NCBI GenBank assembly: GCA_031273805.1
Contig: JAISRE010000049.1
Location: 1 to 58,797 of the forward strand
Direction: 5' to 3'
From: Synergistaceae bacterium
GTDB lineage: Bacteria; Synergistota; Synergistia; Synergistales; Synergistaceae
DNA: 58,797 nt
Positions 43,980 to 51,233 of the stretch are shown piece after piece. Positions within the stretch are counted from its first letter, which is position 1; each line of letters opens with the position of its first letter. Below the pieces are notes generated by a model, which was not told where the DNA came from, made no database searches, and was given only the letters and a program-made list of their open reading frames with translations. A program made the position numbers and the translations under genes.

Positions 43980-45383
43980 ATGATGCATCTCCAAGTGTTA
44001 TGGCTCGATGATGGGCAGTGTGTCCTTTTTAACGTTCCCGACAAACGCATCTCGGGAAGGGCGCCCGCGTTCGTCGGGAGAGTTGCGGAAAAAATCGTGG
44101 ACGGAAAAGACTTAACGGCGGCGATTGCCGAGGAGTCAGTCGATCCCGACATGCGCCGCAGGATCGTCGATCTGCTGACGTACATCGGTGGAGAACGTTC
44201 TTCGGTACGCACTGAGCCTTTCGGAAGAAACGAAAAGCGATTCGGCAATGTATTGGCCCTGTGCCCTTCCACCAAATGTAACTTGCGCTGCATGTACTGT
44301 TCCGGCAATGCCGGAAACTGCTCGGACACGCTGATGGATTGGGATTTGGCAAAAACCGCGATAGATTATTACTTCGCCCACGCTAGAGAGAAAGACGCGT
44401 ATGTGCTGCAGTTTCACGGAGGAGGCGAGCCGATGCTCAACATGGGCGTAATCAAAAAATCAATAGATTACGCGCGCTCCATCGCGGAGGGAAAAGGAGG
44501 ACGGCTCACGACGAAAATATCCACAAACGGTTATTTTTCACCCGATACCGCGCGGTGGGCAGCTGACACGTTTAACGACGTAAGCCTGTCACTGGACGGG
44601 CCTCCGGACATTCACGACAGACAGAGGCCGACGATGAACGGCAAGGGCAGTTATGACGTTGCTTGCCGCACGCTGCGCATACTGGAGGAAAAGGGCGTGC
44701 ATCTGCGCATCAACACGGTGATAACCAATTATGGAATAGATCGCATGGAGGAGATAATCGGGCACATACGATCCGTCACGCGCACGACGGAACTCAGGCT
44801 TTTGCCGATGGAGTATTGCGGACGCTGCGCGGAGTCCGGCGCTTCCCCACTGGATTTTGAGAGGTACGCCCTCAATCTCGAAGAACTTTTGCCGGCGGCG
44901 CTGTCTTTGGACTTCGATCTTCTGGATGTACTCGAAAACGCTGATTATTATACCGACGGACATTATTGCCGGGCCTGCGGATATGTGATGTGCGTAGCGC
45001 CGCACGGGAGAATAAGCACATGCATCGAGGTCATGGACGAGGCGTCAGGTGTGGATGATCTGCTGATCGGTCGCTATGACGGAGAAAAAATCGTCATCGA
45101 CTGGAACGCTGTTTTCAGGCTTCGGGACAGGACGTATCATAACCTGGAACCCTGCAAGAAATGCGCTTTCCGGAGCAATTGTTCAGGAAACTGTCTCGTG
45201 CGGGCGGGACGCAAAAACGGGACTGTCATGTCCGTCGATCCCGACGCCTGCGCGATGACGAAAAAAGCTCTCACAAAATATTTCGCCAATGTGGCTGATT
45301 CGCTTGAAGACTTCGTGGGAACAGAGTGTTTTCCATTCACTCCTGGCTACATGCTCGGCGGGGCTTCTCCGGACGGTCGTTGA
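43980..45383 (+). CDS. SPASM-domain radical SAM peptide maturase (island enzyme 2)
   Basis: Residues about 1-85 are a leader-recognition-like N-terminal part; the radical SAM motif STKCNLRCMYC (Cys 100, 104, 107) follows, and a SPASM domain with CRACGYVMCVAPHGRISTC and CKKCAFRSNCSGNCLVRAGR gives auxiliary-cluster Cys. SPASM enzymes of this kind make thioether, C-C or other crosslinks in RiPP cores. GAGG lies about 11 bases before the ATG. The Nif11-type precursor with the GG site starts 83 bases downstream, so that peptide is the likely substrate (inference). Confidence 0.82.
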   Translation: MMHLQVLWLDDGQCVLFNVPDKRISGRAPAFVGRVAEKIVDGKDLTAAIAEESVDPDMRRRIVDLLTYIGGERSSVRTEPFGRNEKRFGNVLALCPSTKCNLRCMYCSGNAGNCSDTLMDWDLAKTAIDYYFAHAREKDAYVLQFHGGGEPMLNMGVIKKSIDYARSIAEGKGGRLTTKISTNGYFSPDTARWAADTFNDVSLSLDGPPDIHDRQRPTMNGKGSYDVACRTLRILEEKGVHLRINTVITNYGIDRMEEIIGHIRSVTRTTELRLLPMEYCGRCAESGASPLDFERYALNLEELLPAALSLDFDLLDVLENADYYTDGHYCRACGYVMCVAPHGRISTCIEVMDEASGVDDLLIGRYDGEKIVIDWNAVFRLRDRTYHNLEPCKKCAFRSNCSGNCLVRAGRKNGTVMSVDPDACAMTKKALTKYFANVADSLEDFVGTECFPFTPGYMLGGASPDGR

Positions 45384-45409
45384 AAAGTCAATCACGGATA
45401 TGATATTAT
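45380..45409 (+). promoter_or_regulatory. Candidate promoter of the Nif11-type precursor
   Basis: TTGAAA (45380-45385), 18 bases, TATTAT (45404-45409) stand 58 bases before the precursor ATG. The -35 box overlaps the stop of the preceding radical SAM gene. Confidence 0.5.
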
Positions 45410-45466
45410 AAAGTAACTTGATGTACGTATTATGATAGACAACACAATAAGGAGAGTGTGGAAACA

Positions 45467-45727
45467 ATGAGCAAGCTGGCAGACTTTTACAAGAAGGCGG
45501 AAAGCGACGACGCGCTCAAGGAGGCGTTGAAAAAGGCAAACATTAAGGCCAAAGAGGAGAATATCACCGCGTTGATCAAGGTAGCTGGTGAATTCGGCAT
45601 TTCTCTGGATCGCAATGACTTCGGCGATCTCGACGAGGACGATCTCAAAGCGGTGGCGGGCGGATGGTACGGCGAGCCTCGATGCAGCGGGACATGTAAG
45701 GAGGCTGGACAACAATATTATCGCTGA
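45467..45727 (+). CDS. Nif11-type RiPP precursor with GG site and two-Cys core
   Basis: The 86-residue peptide has a Nif11 leader (MSKLADFYKKAESDDALKEA, then KEENITALIKVAGEFGISL), an acidic helix (LDEDDLKAVAGG, Gly-Gly at 65-66) and a 20-residue core beginning WYGEP and containing Cys 73 and Cys 77 (RCSGTC). The core ends in QQYYR. AAGGAGAG precedes the ATG at 45467 by 10 bases, which favours it over the GTG at 45458. SPASM radical SAM genes flank it on both sides. I infer a modified peptide with one crosslink or small ring. Confidence 0.8.
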   Translation: MSKLADFYKKAESDDALKEALKKANIKAKEENITALIKVAGEFGISLDRNDFGDLDEDDLKAVAGGWYGEPRCSGTCKEAGQQYYR

Positions 45728-45923
45728 TGTTTCGGCGACTCTCTACGCGAATCTGACGCTTGACGAGTACTTCCATGTGCTTAAATCGCTTACCCGACTT
45801 CCTGTCGGTCGCAGATTCGTTCCGCGCTACGCGCCGAGAACAACGCGTTCGCCGAAACATCGGCACTTGAGCCGAGCTAATAGTCATAACAATATTTGAC
45901 GCCGAAACGCGAAGGGAGAAATA

Positions 45924-46145
45924 ATGGGCAGACTGGGAGATTTTTATCGCAAAGCCTCGAGCGACGAGAATTTACGGATAGCTTTGGACGAAGCGAATCA
46001 GGATGCGAAGGAAAATAATATAACCGCGCTGATTGAAGTCGCGCGTAATTTCGGAGTGGAACTTGACCACAGTGACTTTGATCTGCGCCTTGGCGAGGAC
46101 GCGGAGCGCGCGTTAAAACGAGGCTGGTCTCGCCGGGAATTCTGA
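45924..46145 (+). CDS. Degenerate Nif11-type peptide lacking GG site and core
   Basis: The 73-residue product is clearly a paralogue of the precursor at 45467: MGRLGDFYRKASSDENLRIA, KENNITALIEVARNFGVELD. Where that peptide has AVAGGWYGEP, this one reads LKRGWSRREF and ends, with no Gly-Gly and no Cys. It could be a leader-only decoy, an activator of the radical SAM enzyme in trans, or a decayed gene. GCGAAGGGAG precedes its ATG. The next radical SAM gene starts 7 bases after it. Confidence 0.65.
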   Translation: MGRLGDFYRKASSDENLRIALDEANQDAKENNITALIEVARNFGVELDHSDFDLRLGEDAERALKRGWSRREF

Positions 46146-46152
46146 GGCCGGT

Positions 46153-47616
46153 TTGTACGTTCAGTTAGGCGAAGAATATATGCTGCGGGGATGGAAAGAC
46201 CTTCCCTTCGTGATGGTCAACTCCACGACGGGGGAGGAGACGGTTCTTCCCGGCGAAGGTTTGACGGTACTATTGGAGGGCGAGGTGGACAGCGCTCTGG
46301 TATTGCTCACCCCTTCCGAAAGGCTTTTTCTCGACTCGCTTGTCGGCAGCGGGCGCTGTAGTTTTCTCGATCGACCGAGCCCTCTTCCAAACAGAAAAAA
46401 GTACAGGAGGAGCGAGGGCGTCCGCATAACCGAAGTCTGCTGGTCAATCACCGGAAAGTGCAATCTGCGGTGCAGACATTGTTATATGGGCGCCCCGGAG
46501 CAGAGATACAAGGACCTCGAGACCGAAGACTGCCTGGGGCTGATCCGACAGATGGCGGCAGCCAACGTCACCAGAGTTTCGCTCACCGGAGGGGAACCTT
46601 TGCTTCGCCCTGATTTTTGGCGTTTGGTCGACGCTGCGGAGGACGAGGGAATAAGAGTATCAAGTGTCCTCACCAACGGTGTCTTGCTGGACGAAGCTTT
46701 CTTCATGAACATGAGAAGAAGGAATTTGTCCTTTGGCATCCTCATAAGCTATGACGGCCTGGGCTGCCATGACTGGATGCGCGGAGTCGACGGGACCGAG
46801 AAAAAAGCCATAGAGGCGATAAAACTGGCCCGAAGCTTCGGGCACAATGTGACCGTCAATATGATGTTGCACAACGATAATTTAGAAACTCTGATCCGGA
46901 CATACGAACTGTTGATTGATCTGGGTATACAGGCAATGCGGGTATCGACCGTCGACGACGCTGGGTGCTGGCGAAAATACGGCAGCGGGCCGATCCCGCC
47001 GGAGCGTTTATTTGAGGAGTATTTGAAACTGGTTCGGCGCTTTGTGGAGGACGGTCACCCGTGTGCGTTGCAGTTGAGCAAGTTTTATCACGGTTCGCCG
47101 ACGGACGGGGATAAAATTATTTGCGTGCTTGGAAACGGAGAAAAAAACTTAGATTCGTCGGCATGTCCTTATATGCGCGAACATCCCTGTCTTATGCCCA
47201 ACGGGCGCTTGCTGCCGTGTCCGAGTTTTTCGGATACGCATGTGGAACAAAATATGCCGAATCTGCTCGAAGTTCCTCTTGCAAGCATATACAGCAATCC
47301 GGAGGGATATTTTTGGGAGGTCGCAGATACGAAACTCGCGGATGTTGTGGAGCGCGACGGAGAGTGCGTTGACTGCCCTCACAAATTCGAGTGCGGAGGG
47401 GGAGCGTGCCGAGCCGGCGCCGCGATTCAATGCGGAGATTTCAGGGGAAGCGACAAACTCGTGTGCGGATTCTTCAAGGATGGATGGAGACGACGACTGG
47501 AATCCGTAATCTATGGCTGCGCCGAGGGTTTTAACAGGATATTGGGAAAAGGCCTCCATGAACCCAAGGGAGAGTTATTACCTGTGGAGAAACGAGTGGC
47601 GAGACATCTACTATGA
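46153..47616 (+). CDS. SPASM-type radical SAM enzyme (island enzyme 3), C terminus replaced
   Basis: A leader-binding-like N terminus (YMLRGWKDLPFVMVNSTTG) is followed by the radical SAM motif ITGKCNLRCRHCYMG (Cys 103, 107, 110), GGEPLLRPDFW and a SPASM region: CLMPNGRLLPCPSF, CVDCPHKFECGGGACRAGA, CGFF. It resembles heme d1/PqqE-like peptide-modifying enzymes. The frame runs on past codon 460 into DNA homologous to the C1 peptidase gene but read in a different phase (after about 47540), so the last 25 residues or so are not native. The SPASM core is complete, so it may still be active. The TTG at 46153 is needed to include the conserved YMLRGW part; an ATG at 46180 is an alternative. Confidence 0.8.
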   Translation: MYVQLGEEYMLRGWKDLPFVMVNSTTGEETVLPGEGLTVLLEGEVDSALVLLTPSERLFLDSLVGSGRCSFLDRPSPLPNRKKYRRSEGVRITEVCWSITGKCNLRCRHCYMGAPEQRYKDLETEDCLGLIRQMAAANVTRVSLTGGEPLLRPDFWRLVDAAEDEGIRVSSVLTNGVLLDEAFFMNMRRRNLSFGILISYDGLGCHDWMRGVDGTEKKAIEAIKLARSFGHNVTVNMMLHNDNLETLIRTYELLIDLGIQAMRVSTVDDAGCWRKYGSGPIPPERLFEEYLKLVRRFVEDGHPCALQLSKFYHGSPTDGDKIICVLGNGEKNLDSSACPYMREHPCLMPNGRLLPCPSFSDTHVEQNMPNLLEVPLASIYSNPEGYFWEVADTKLADVVERDGECVDCPHKFECGGGACRAGAAIQCGDFRGSDKLVCGFFKDGWRRRLESVIYGCAEGFNRILGKGLHEPKGELLPVEKRVARHLL

Positions 47617-47782
47617 GACGGACCCGAAGGGCAACTTCTGCGTCAAGGCGTTTACCGCGCCGTCACCCGCGCCGGACAACGGAAGCGGCGGCGGGGGCGG
47701 CGGATGCTCCGTTTCATTAGGCTTGTTCGGATTTGCCGGAGTAGTGCTCCTTATACTAGGGAGTAAGAACAAAAGTTTATAA
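47540..47782 (+). pseudogene. 3' fragment of a second C1 peptidase gene with CTERM-like end
   Basis: From about 47540 the DNA follows the 3' part of the peptidase gene (43073-43303) closely: YWEKASMNPRESYYLWRNEW, YYETDPKGNFCVKAFTAPS, then a Gly-rich patch, hydrophobic run (LGLFGFAGVVLLIL) and a short basic end. The rest of the protease is missing. The fragment overlaps the end of the radical SAM gene in another frame. It is the product of a duplication and deletion; only the sorting-signal end is left. Confidence 0.8.
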
Positions 47783-47822
47783 AGTGTTCATTGCGGAGCC
47801 GTGACAAAAAAATAAAAATCGA

Positions 47823-47851
47823 TTGCTCGTGTAGTGAGTTTGGAGTATATT
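47823..47851 (+). promoter_or_regulatory. Candidate promoter of the crystallin-leader cassette
   Basis: TTGCTC (47823-47828), a 17-base spacer and TATATT (47846-47851) lie 35 bases before the first crystallin-leader precursor gene. The spacing is ideal, and it separates this cassette from the upstream pseudogene. Confidence 0.6.
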
Positions 47852-47885
47852 ATTCTGGCAATTATCACAGTGGAGGTGTTCGGAC

Positions 47886-48533
47886 ATGAAGTTCGTCAAT
47901 TTAATCGGCAAGTCGCAGTCGGCAGTGTACGCGGAATTTTTCACGGAACCTGAGTTCAAGGGCAACGCTAAGAAGCTCCACAGAGGAGAATACGGCGAGA
48001 ACGCGGTCGGCGTCTCCAGAGTGAAGTCGGTCAAGGTCTCGGACTTCGCGACGGTCACGTTTTACGAGACGCCGGACGGCCCCGGAAAGAGCGCCGCTTT
48101 CACCTCCGACGCGGCGGAAGTCAAACTCGGCTTCACCCCAAGTTTCGTAACGGTGGAGAGCCACGTGAAGGGCTGGAAGAACGGCGTGTTGTCGGCGACT
48201 CTCACAACTGGGGAATACGAGGTCTCCGAGATCAAGAAGTTCGACAGGGTATCGGTCCCGAGGGGGACATACCTAGTTTTTCTGGGGTCCGTGTCCGACC
48301 CCAACTCCGTGCACCTTTTCGAGAACGAGGACTACACGGTTGACGCCAGGATAGACGGCTACAAGAGAGTCGCGATCTTTCCGCTCGACAATGACGACGT
48401 AAGGCTGAATTTTAAACTTAGCTCCTCTCTCTCCGACGACGATCTTCTCGCGGTGGCCGGAGGAGTGTGCCTCAAGAACACCTGCGGGGCTAAGGCTTGC
48501 GCCGCAGACAGTCCTTGCGGCATCAATGCCTGA
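47886..48533 (+). CDS. Putative RiPP precursor 1: beta/gamma-crystallin-like leader with Cys-rich core
   Basis: Residues about 10-92 read as two beta/gamma-crystallin Greek-key units: VYAEFFTEPEFKGNAKKLHR with GEY and, after a VKSVKV strand, TVTFYETPDGPGKSAAFTSD. Residues about 100-168 look like a second, more diverged pair (LTTGEYEVSEIKKFDRVSVP, then GTYLVFLGS). The calcium N/D-N/D-x-x-S/T-S motifs are not conserved. An acidic helix and junction LSDDDLLAVAGG (Gly-Gly 192-193) then precede a 22-residue core with Cys at 195, 200, 205 and 211 (CLKNTCGAKACAAD). GGAGG lies 9 bases before the ATG. The same junction as in the Nif11-type peptide supports precursor status; the leader is unusually large. 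The function is an inference. Confidence 0.75.
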   Translation: MKFVNLIGKSQSAVYAEFFTEPEFKGNAKKLHRGEYGENAVGVSRVKSVKVSDFATVTFYETPDGPGKSAAFTSDAAEVKLGFTPSFVTVESHVKGWKNGVLSATLTTGEYEVSEIKKFDRVSVPRGTYLVFLGSVSDPNSVHLFENEDYTVDARIDGYKRVAIFPLDNDDVRLNFKLSSSLSDDDLLAVAGGVCLKNTCGAKACAADSPCGINA

Positions 48534-48586
48534 ACGATGCGATCTGCGGCATTGACGGATCGCATTGACGAAAGGAGGGATAACAC

Positions 48587-49297
48587 GTGAAGTTCGTCAT
48601 ATTGAACGACGGCGGCAAGATGTCGATTCTCGCGAATTTTTTCGAGAAACCTGATTACGAGGGAGATGGGCAGGATATGCCGCTCGGTCGTTACAACAGG
48701 GAGCAGTTTCACATCAAGACGATAGGTTCCGTCAAACTCAAGGAGAACGTGACGCTAGCCGTGTACGAAAACCCTGACAGGAGCGGCAGAGTGCTCTTAT
48801 TGAGCGAGGATGTCCCCGATCTGTCCAAATCACTCCCGTTCACGCCGTCCGTCTTCACTCTCGCGCACAGCGTCGGCGCATATGAGGGCGAGGTCAAAAA
48901 GGACAACCTGGTACCCGGCGTTTACAACGCGGCGTCGCTCAGGGGGTTTGGCAGGCTGCGGATACCGGAGGAGACAAGGGTTACATTCTGGTCGGGAGAG
49001 GGGAACGACCCCGGCGAGTCGGGGCGTTCGTTCGAAAAGGGAGACCTCGTTTTGGATGAAGGCATGCGCGCGTACGACAAGTTCGCCATCATCCCGATCC
49101 TCTCCGGCGAAGCCGCGCGGCAGGCCGGAGAATCCGGCGAGCTCTCTGACGAAGAACTGCTTTCCGTGGCCGGAGGAGAATGTAAAGCTATGGCGTGTGC
49201 CGCTGCGGCGTGCGCCGCCGATATGTGCTCCGTTGATGCGTGCGCGGCAAAGGCGTGCGCGGTGAACGCATTTCCGTTTCTTCCGATAAGCCCTTGA
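48587..49297 (+). CDS. Putative RiPP precursor 2: beta/gamma-crystallin-like leader with six Cys at five-residue intervals
   Basis: A paralogue of the preceding gene (both begin MKFV). Greek-key units are clearest at residues 13-38 (SILANFFEKPDYEGDGQDMP) and 54-80 (NVTLAVYENPDRSGRVLLLS), followed by a more diverged pair (to about 170). The junction ELSDEELLSVAGG (Gly-Gly 196-197) precedes a 39-residue core with Cys 199, 204, 209, 214, 219 and 224, each followed by four mostly Ala residues (for example CAADM, CSVDA), and a Cys-free tail (AFPFLPISP). The GTG start has AAAGGAGGG 7 bases upstream. The stop overlaps the TTG of the SPASM enzyme downstream. Confidence 0.78.
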   Translation: MKFVILNDGGKMSILANFFEKPDYEGDGQDMPLGRYNREQFHIKTIGSVKLKENVTLAVYENPDRSGRVLLLSEDVPDLSKSLPFTPSVFTLAHSVGAYEGEVKKDNLVPGVYNAASLRGFGRLRIPEETRVTFWSGEGNDPGESGRSFEKGDLVLDEGMRAYDKFAIIPILSGEAARQAGESGELSDEELLSVAGGECKAMACAAAACAADMCSVDACAAKACAVNAFPFLPISP

Positions 49298-50664
49298 GAC
49301 TGTCCGCGTACAGACCGTCCCGTTATAATTTTTTCGTTCCGCTCAAGGACGATTTCACCCTTGCATATAACAGCCTGGGAAATTCTCTCGCGGTATGGGA
49401 CGAATACGACAGAAAAGTATACGATATCCTGTGCTGCGGCGGCGATCGGGAGACGGCGACGGAGACCGTCGGCAACGACAGGTATCTCGATTCGATCCTG
49501 AAAGATCTCAAAAAAGGATCGTTTATCATCGAAAAAAAGACCGACGAGAGGGAGAAGATCGACGAGGCGGTCAAATTGCTGCGCTTCGGCAGAGAACAAC
49601 TGACGCTCACCATCGCCCCGACGCTCAAATGCAACTTCGGCTGCGACTACTGTTATCAAGGCAATGATAGGACCGGGCGCATGACCGATTCGGTGCGCGA
49701 CGCCCTGGTCGGTTTCGTGGAGCGCGCCTCGCATGACATCAAGTCGCTCGGGGTCGCGTGGTACGGCGGCGAGCCTCTGCTCGAGCCGGACATCGTGGAG
49801 CGTCTGTCCGAAAGATTCATCGCGTTATGCGGCGAACGGAACATCTCGTACAGCGCTATGATGGTGACAAACGGCTTCCTTCTGACGAAGGAGACCTCGG
49901 ACATCTTCAAGAGGTGCAGGATCTCGTCAGTCCAGGTGACGCTTGACGGAGACAGACCGGTTCACGACACGAGGAGAATATTGCTGGGCGGAGGGCCGAC
50001 CTTCGATAGGATAATCGGAAACCTGGCCGATGTGACGTCCTCCAACGAGGAATTGCACATATCCATAAGGGTGAACGTAGACCGGAGGAACTGCGATTCC
50101 ATAGAAGCGTTGATCGACCGCATGTGCGCCGAGGGGCTAAACAAGCGGAAAAACCTGTCTATGTATTTCGCGCCTGTGGATGTCTGTTCGAGCGAGTGTC
50201 TCAAAATAGCGGACAACGTGATGCCGATGCAGGAATACGCAGCTTTGGAGGCCGAACTGGCGAGGCTCGCGACCGAGCGCGGCATGTACTTCCCCTCCAT
50301 GCCGAACCGGGCGTTCAGCCTGTGCGCGGCCGTCAAGCCGAACGGCTTCGTCATTCTGCCGAACGGGGACATCCATAAATGCTGGAATACCGTGTCGAAC
50401 TCATCTCAAAGCCTGTGCCGCATCGACGAAATCGACTGCGTTTGGGACTCTCCGCTTCAGCGGGAGTGGCTGGAGCACGAACTGTTCAGTATGCCTGAGT
50501 GCGATGACTGCGAAGCTCTGGCAAACTGCGCCGGAGGGTGCGCGAACAAGGCCATGATGGGATACGCAAATCCTTGTATTAGCCTTAAGTACAACATGGA
50601 GAAAATGCTCGCGCTGTACGCGGTCTCAAAGGGAGCGATAAAGCCGGAGGACGTGCTCGTATAA
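49294..50664 (+). CDS. SPASM-domain radical SAM maturase of the crystallin-leader cassette (island enzyme 4)
   Basis: The N terminus (RLSAYRPSRYNFFVPL, then LAYNSLGNSLAVWDEYD) is typical for SPASM enzymes of the Cys-rich peptide thioether group. The radical SAM motif is TLKCNFGCDYCYQG (Cys 113, 117, 120 from this start), WYGGEPLLEPDI follows, and the SPASM Cys occur in SLCAAVKPNGFVILPNGDI with HKCW and in CDDCEALANCAGGCANK. The start is taken as the TTG at 49294, inside the stop codon of precursor 2 (TTGA), which matches the conserved N terminus; an upstream in-frame ATG overlaps the precursor by 58 bases. I infer that it modifies both crystallin-leader precursors. Confidence 0.85.
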   Translation: MRLSAYRPSRYNFFVPLKDDFTLAYNSLGNSLAVWDEYDRKVYDILCCGGDRETATETVGNDRYLDSILKDLKKGSFIIEKKTDEREKIDEAVKLLRFGREQLTLTIAPTLKCNFGCDYCYQGNDRTGRMTDSVRDALVGFVERASHDIKSLGVAWYGGEPLLEPDIVERLSERFIALCGERNISYSAMMVTNGFLLTKETSDIFKRCRISSVQVTLDGDRPVHDTRRILLGGGPTFDRIIGNLADVTSSNEELHISIRVNVDRRNCDSIEALIDRMCAEGLNKRKNLSMYFAPVDVCSSECLKIADNVMPMQEYAALEAELARLATERGMYFPSMPNRAFSLCAAVKPNGFVILPNGDIHKCWNTVSNSSQSLCRIDEIDCVWDSPLQREWLEHELFSMPECDDCEALANCAGGCANKAMMGYANPCISLKYNMEKMLALYAVSKGAIKPEDVLV

Positions 50665-50748
50665 CGAAACCTGCAAGATGACGCGCGTCTCATGTGTCGG
50701 CGCTTCTCCATCAAATCATTAAGCGGCTCATGGTTCATGCACCTCCGT

Positions 50749-50777
50749 GGATCCTCCGGTCAAGCCGGAGGACGACA
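50749..50777. repeat. REP-like hairpin repeat, copy 2
   Basis: TCCTCCGG-TCAAG-CCGGAGGA followed by CGACAG, a relative of 12578-12606. It lies after the last island gene and can end its transcription. Confidence 0.65.
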
Positions 50778-50800
50778 GAAAAAGAGTGCCGGAGGATGAA

Positions 50801-50827
50801 AAAGGTTATTAAATCAGCGGTTCCTTA
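50801..50827. repeat. Solo end of the MITE-like element at the island border
   Basis: AAGGTTATTAAATCAGCGGTTCCTTA matches one end of the full elements and stops just before the dhaM stop codon. It marks the right border of the accessory island. Confidence 0.65.
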
Positions 50828-51232
50828 ATGGTCTGTTTTTCGCAAATTCCTCGCCTCTCCCGCGCTGGCGGCTACTTTTAAGAGGTCTGAGCCGAGACTT
50901 GCCTCAATCGCTGCCATAAGCGCGCCTTCCAGTATCGGTGCATCCGCTATTATGACTTTAGACGCATCCTCAGGAGGCAAAAGCTCTATCGCGTTTCGCG
51001 CGGACAATATCGAACTGCCGATATCCGGCAGTATCAAAACTTCATTTGAATGCTCGAGGATCTGTTTGAGGGAATCCAAAATCTTCTGAGCGGTTATCCC
51101 AAGCCCTCCAGTGTCATTGCCGCCTATCCCAGCTATTTTCACCATACCGCTTCCGCCTGACATCTCGAGGGCTATCTGGACTATGCCCTCCGCAGCCGAT
51201 AAACTGTGAGAGACAACCAGTATCCCGACCAT
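50825..51232 (-). CDS. dhaM: Dihydroxyacetone kinase phosphoryl donor subunit DhaM
   Basis: The 135-residue protein is a mannose-type EIIA domain (MVGILVVSHSLSAAEGIVQIA, phospho-His in VSHS), with GGNDTGGLGITAQKIL and LPDIGSSILSAR as in DhaM. It passes phosphate from HPr to DhaL-ADP. Only the EIIA part is present, without the HPr and EI-like extensions of E. coli DhaM, the usual Gram-positive-like form. It lies one base after dhaL. Confidence 0.9.
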   Translation of the reverse strand: MVGILVVSHSLSAAEGIVQIALEMSGGSGMVKIAGIGGNDTGGLGITAQKILDSLKQILEHSNEVLILPDIGSSILSARNAIELLPPEDASKVIIADAPILEGALMAAIEASLGSDLLKVAASAGEARNLRKTDH

Positions 51233-51233
51233 T

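Noticed and set aside
45588-45899. A 103-codon plus-strand frame overlapping the Nif11-type precursor
   Set aside because: The first half is the precursor read in another frame and the rest is intergenic; no ribosome site.
47886-49297. Reading the two crystallin-like proteins as ordinary secreted crystallin or calcium-binding proteins
   Set aside because: There is no signal peptide, the calcium motifs are lost, and the VAGG junction with a Cys-periodic tail plus an overlapping SPASM gene would then be unexplained.
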